Assembly: GCA_947000775.1 (NCBI GenBank)
Contig: CAMQGK010000008.1
Span: 1,250,001 to 1,314,000 of the forward strand
Length of the DNA stretch: 64,000 nt
Origin: Pterois miles
Lineage: Eukaryota > Chordata > Actinopteri > Perciformes > Scorpaenidae
Direction: 5' to 3'
The notes beneath the pieces are model-generated. The model saw nothing but the letters and a program-made list of their open reading frames with translations, ran no database searches and was not told the DNA's origin. The position numbers and the translations under genes were made by a program. Below, one piece after another: positions 62,661-64,000 of the stretch (positions within the stretch are counted from its first letter, which is position 1; each line of letters begins with the position of its first letter).

Positions 62661-63739
62661 TTATTTCTGTTTTAATTGTAGTTTTGATAGTTTGTCCAGT
62701 GTATCTTTTGCTTCATCTGAGACGGATGGAGCTTCAGTCATGACTGCCTCTGCTGCTATCTTCATTGCCTCCCACACCGTGTTTGCTCCGTCAACTGCAT
62801 TATACCCTGCGGCACCTCCTTTCACAAATCCAGAAAATGCGTTTGCCGCTCCAGTTGCTCTTATTCCTTTGGGAACTGCCGTTTCATCTATAATTTTAAG
62901 CGCTTCTGCTCCTTTCATTAAAACCGAGGCGACTCCTCCCTTCATGACACCAAAAAAAGCTGATAACAATGCACCTGTTGCAGCGCCTGCCAGCTTGATC
63001 AGAAATATCATAACTACGTTGCCCTTCGCCTGCTCTCTGATCTCTGCTTCTGTCATGTTTCCTGATGACTGTCTGATGCGTGCCTCCTCTTTTTTGAGTT
63101 CATCCTCCACTGCTTGTAACATCTCATTGGTGTAGCAGCTTCTGTTGTTTGCCACCAGTGTCTCTTCTATTGACTTGAGTAGCTTCTCCACCTGGACCTG
63201 GTTGTTCCTGTATTCATCCTGCTGGTTGTTCTTCCAGTATCTGTTATCAATGACATGGCAGCGGCCTCCACACTTCTTCACCAGCTCGCTCATAATCTTA
63301 TTCTGGTGGACAAAATCCTCAATCGTCTCCCCATCAAGGAGCTGGTCACCATGGGTAAAGAGAACTGTTGCATATTTGAAGACTTGTTCAGAGAAGTATT
63401 GGCTTATTTTAGTGATTACAGCCTGCTCGTGCTCTGTGAGTTTCTCCACTTTAAGCACAATGAGAAAAACATGAGGCCCGGGAGCACACTCAGTAATACA
63501 CCTCAGTATCGCGGGCTTCATCTCCTCCTCAGATCTAACTGTGTCGAAGAAACCAGGAGTGTCGATCAAAGTGATGCTTCTTCCGCTGAGGCATTTGGTG
63601 TCTGCTTGACATTCTCTCGTTTCGGAGTTGACGGTATGGCCGATCTTGAACCGATCTTTCTCTCCAAATATGGTGTTAGCCAGGCTGCTTTTCCCAGCTC
63701 CGGTTTTTCCCAAGATGACGATTCTCAATGCATCTGAAG
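62661..63739 (-). CDS. GIMAP-7: AIG1-type GTPase, 5' exon outside the window
   Basis: Large AIG1 exon of 1079 bases with acceptor TTTCAG and split codon (phase 1), about 358 residues plus a missing start exon (expected ATG-GAC-G type beyond base 64000). P-loop GKTGAGKS, an extra residue in GEKDRFKIG, G3 DTPGFFDT, AIG1 block CITECAPGPHVFLIVLKV, THGDQLLDG and HVIDNRYWKN (Arg for Lys). The C-terminus has several hydrophobic stretches (GAATGALLSAFFGV and AFSGFVKGGAAG), an AVDGANTVWEAMKIAAEAV block that also occurs in GIMAP-1/-2 form (AAEGAET..), and a Lys-rich end. This domain arrangement matches GIMAP-1 and GIMAP-2 more than GIMAP-3/-5. Confidence 0.92.
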
Positions 63740-63814
63740 CTGAAAGAGAATCACCTCCATCAGTAATATTGTACATTTGTCTTTTGGCTGTTTTCACGAA
63801 TAAGAAGATACATA

Positions 63815-63858
63815 TAAGATAAGATAAGATAAGATAAGATGAACCTTTATTAATCCCC
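63815..63858 (+). repeat. SINE tail fragment with GATAA repeat
   Basis: GATAA repeats followed by 'gatgaacctttattaatccc', identical in type to the tail of the SINE at 58249. The head is absent. In the GIMAP-7 intron. Confidence 0.7.
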
Positions 63859-63926
63859 GAATATGAGCTTGGTTATAAATCTGCATTTGGCAAAAGTCAC
63901 AATGAGAAGGGAAACCACTGTTTATT

Positions 63927-64000
63927 ACCTCCGCCAAGGAGGTTATGTTTTTGCCGGCATTTATCTGTTTGTTTGTGTTCAAGATAACTCAAAAACGTAT
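63927..64000 (+). mobile_element. Helentron/HINE-like element H1, copy 6, cut by window end
   Basis: First 74 bp of the element, starting ACCTCCGCCAAGGAGGTTAT with T on the left, and running off the right edge. It lies in the GIMAP-7 intron. Confidence 0.75.

Noticed and set aside
62518..63135. Long plus-strand frame of about 205 codons
   Set aside because: Antisense shadow of GIMAP-7 running through the C/AC microsatellite (poly-Pro then Thr-His repeats). No independent support.

Overview
The window reads as nuclear DNA of a ray-finned (teleost) fish. It has long AT-rich introns with GT-AG splice sites, fish-type SINEs, MITEs and LINE remnants, microsatellites, and three immune gene families that are strongly expanded in teleosts: finTRIM-type TRIM genes, PARP14-like macro-domain genes and GIMAP (AIG1-type) GTPases. 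No bacterial or viral gene was seen. All ten protein-coding loci lie on the minus strand, so the genes are read from right to left. Exon boundaries below were read by eye from GT/AG signals, reading frame and comparison between the paralogues inside the window.

Layout, left to right: (1) 1-2.5 kb, repeats only. (2) 2.6-9.0 kb, finTRIM gene A, complete, 7 exons, 562 codons. (3) 11.3-12.4 kb, the AIG1 GTPase exon of GIMAP-1. (4) 13.5-18.6 kb, six exons of a PARP14-like gene carrying RNA-binding-like N-terminal modules and two macro domains but no third macro, WWE or catalytic PARP domain. (5) 21.0-27.2 kb, finTRIM gene B, complete, 7 exons, 558 codons, with an ISRE-like element just upstream of its ATG. 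(6) 30-64 kb, six more GIMAP genes (GIMAP-2 to GIMAP-7). Where the 5' end is visible, each has a first coding exon of only seven coding bases (five times ATG-GAC-G or its equivalent) joined at phase 1 to one large AIG1 exon. GIMAP-7 runs off the right edge.

Functionally this is an innate-immunity neighbourhood: RING/B-box/coiled-coil/PRY-SPRY ubiquitin ligases, an ADP-ribose-reading PARP14 relative, and immune-associated GTPases. The genes are interleaved (GIMAPs, finTRIM B, PARP14-like, GIMAP-1, finTRIM A), which suggests block duplication. The most unusual structural point is that the last recognisable PARP14-like exon ends at phase 1 immediately upstream of the phase-1 GIMAP-1 exon. No ordinary GIMAP start exon lies between them, and the joined frame is open (3957 bp, 1319 codons), so a macro-domain/GIMAP chimera is possible.

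The non-coding part is rich in structure: an interstitial telomere-like array (24.48-24.96 kb), a 307-bp higher-order repeat in front of finTRIM B, a ~53-bp minisatellite that grew inside an interspersed repeat, and six copies of a ~0.57-kb element with rolling-circle (Helentron/HINE-like) termini. All six copies lie in the GIMAP half of the window, and two of them carry SINE insertions.
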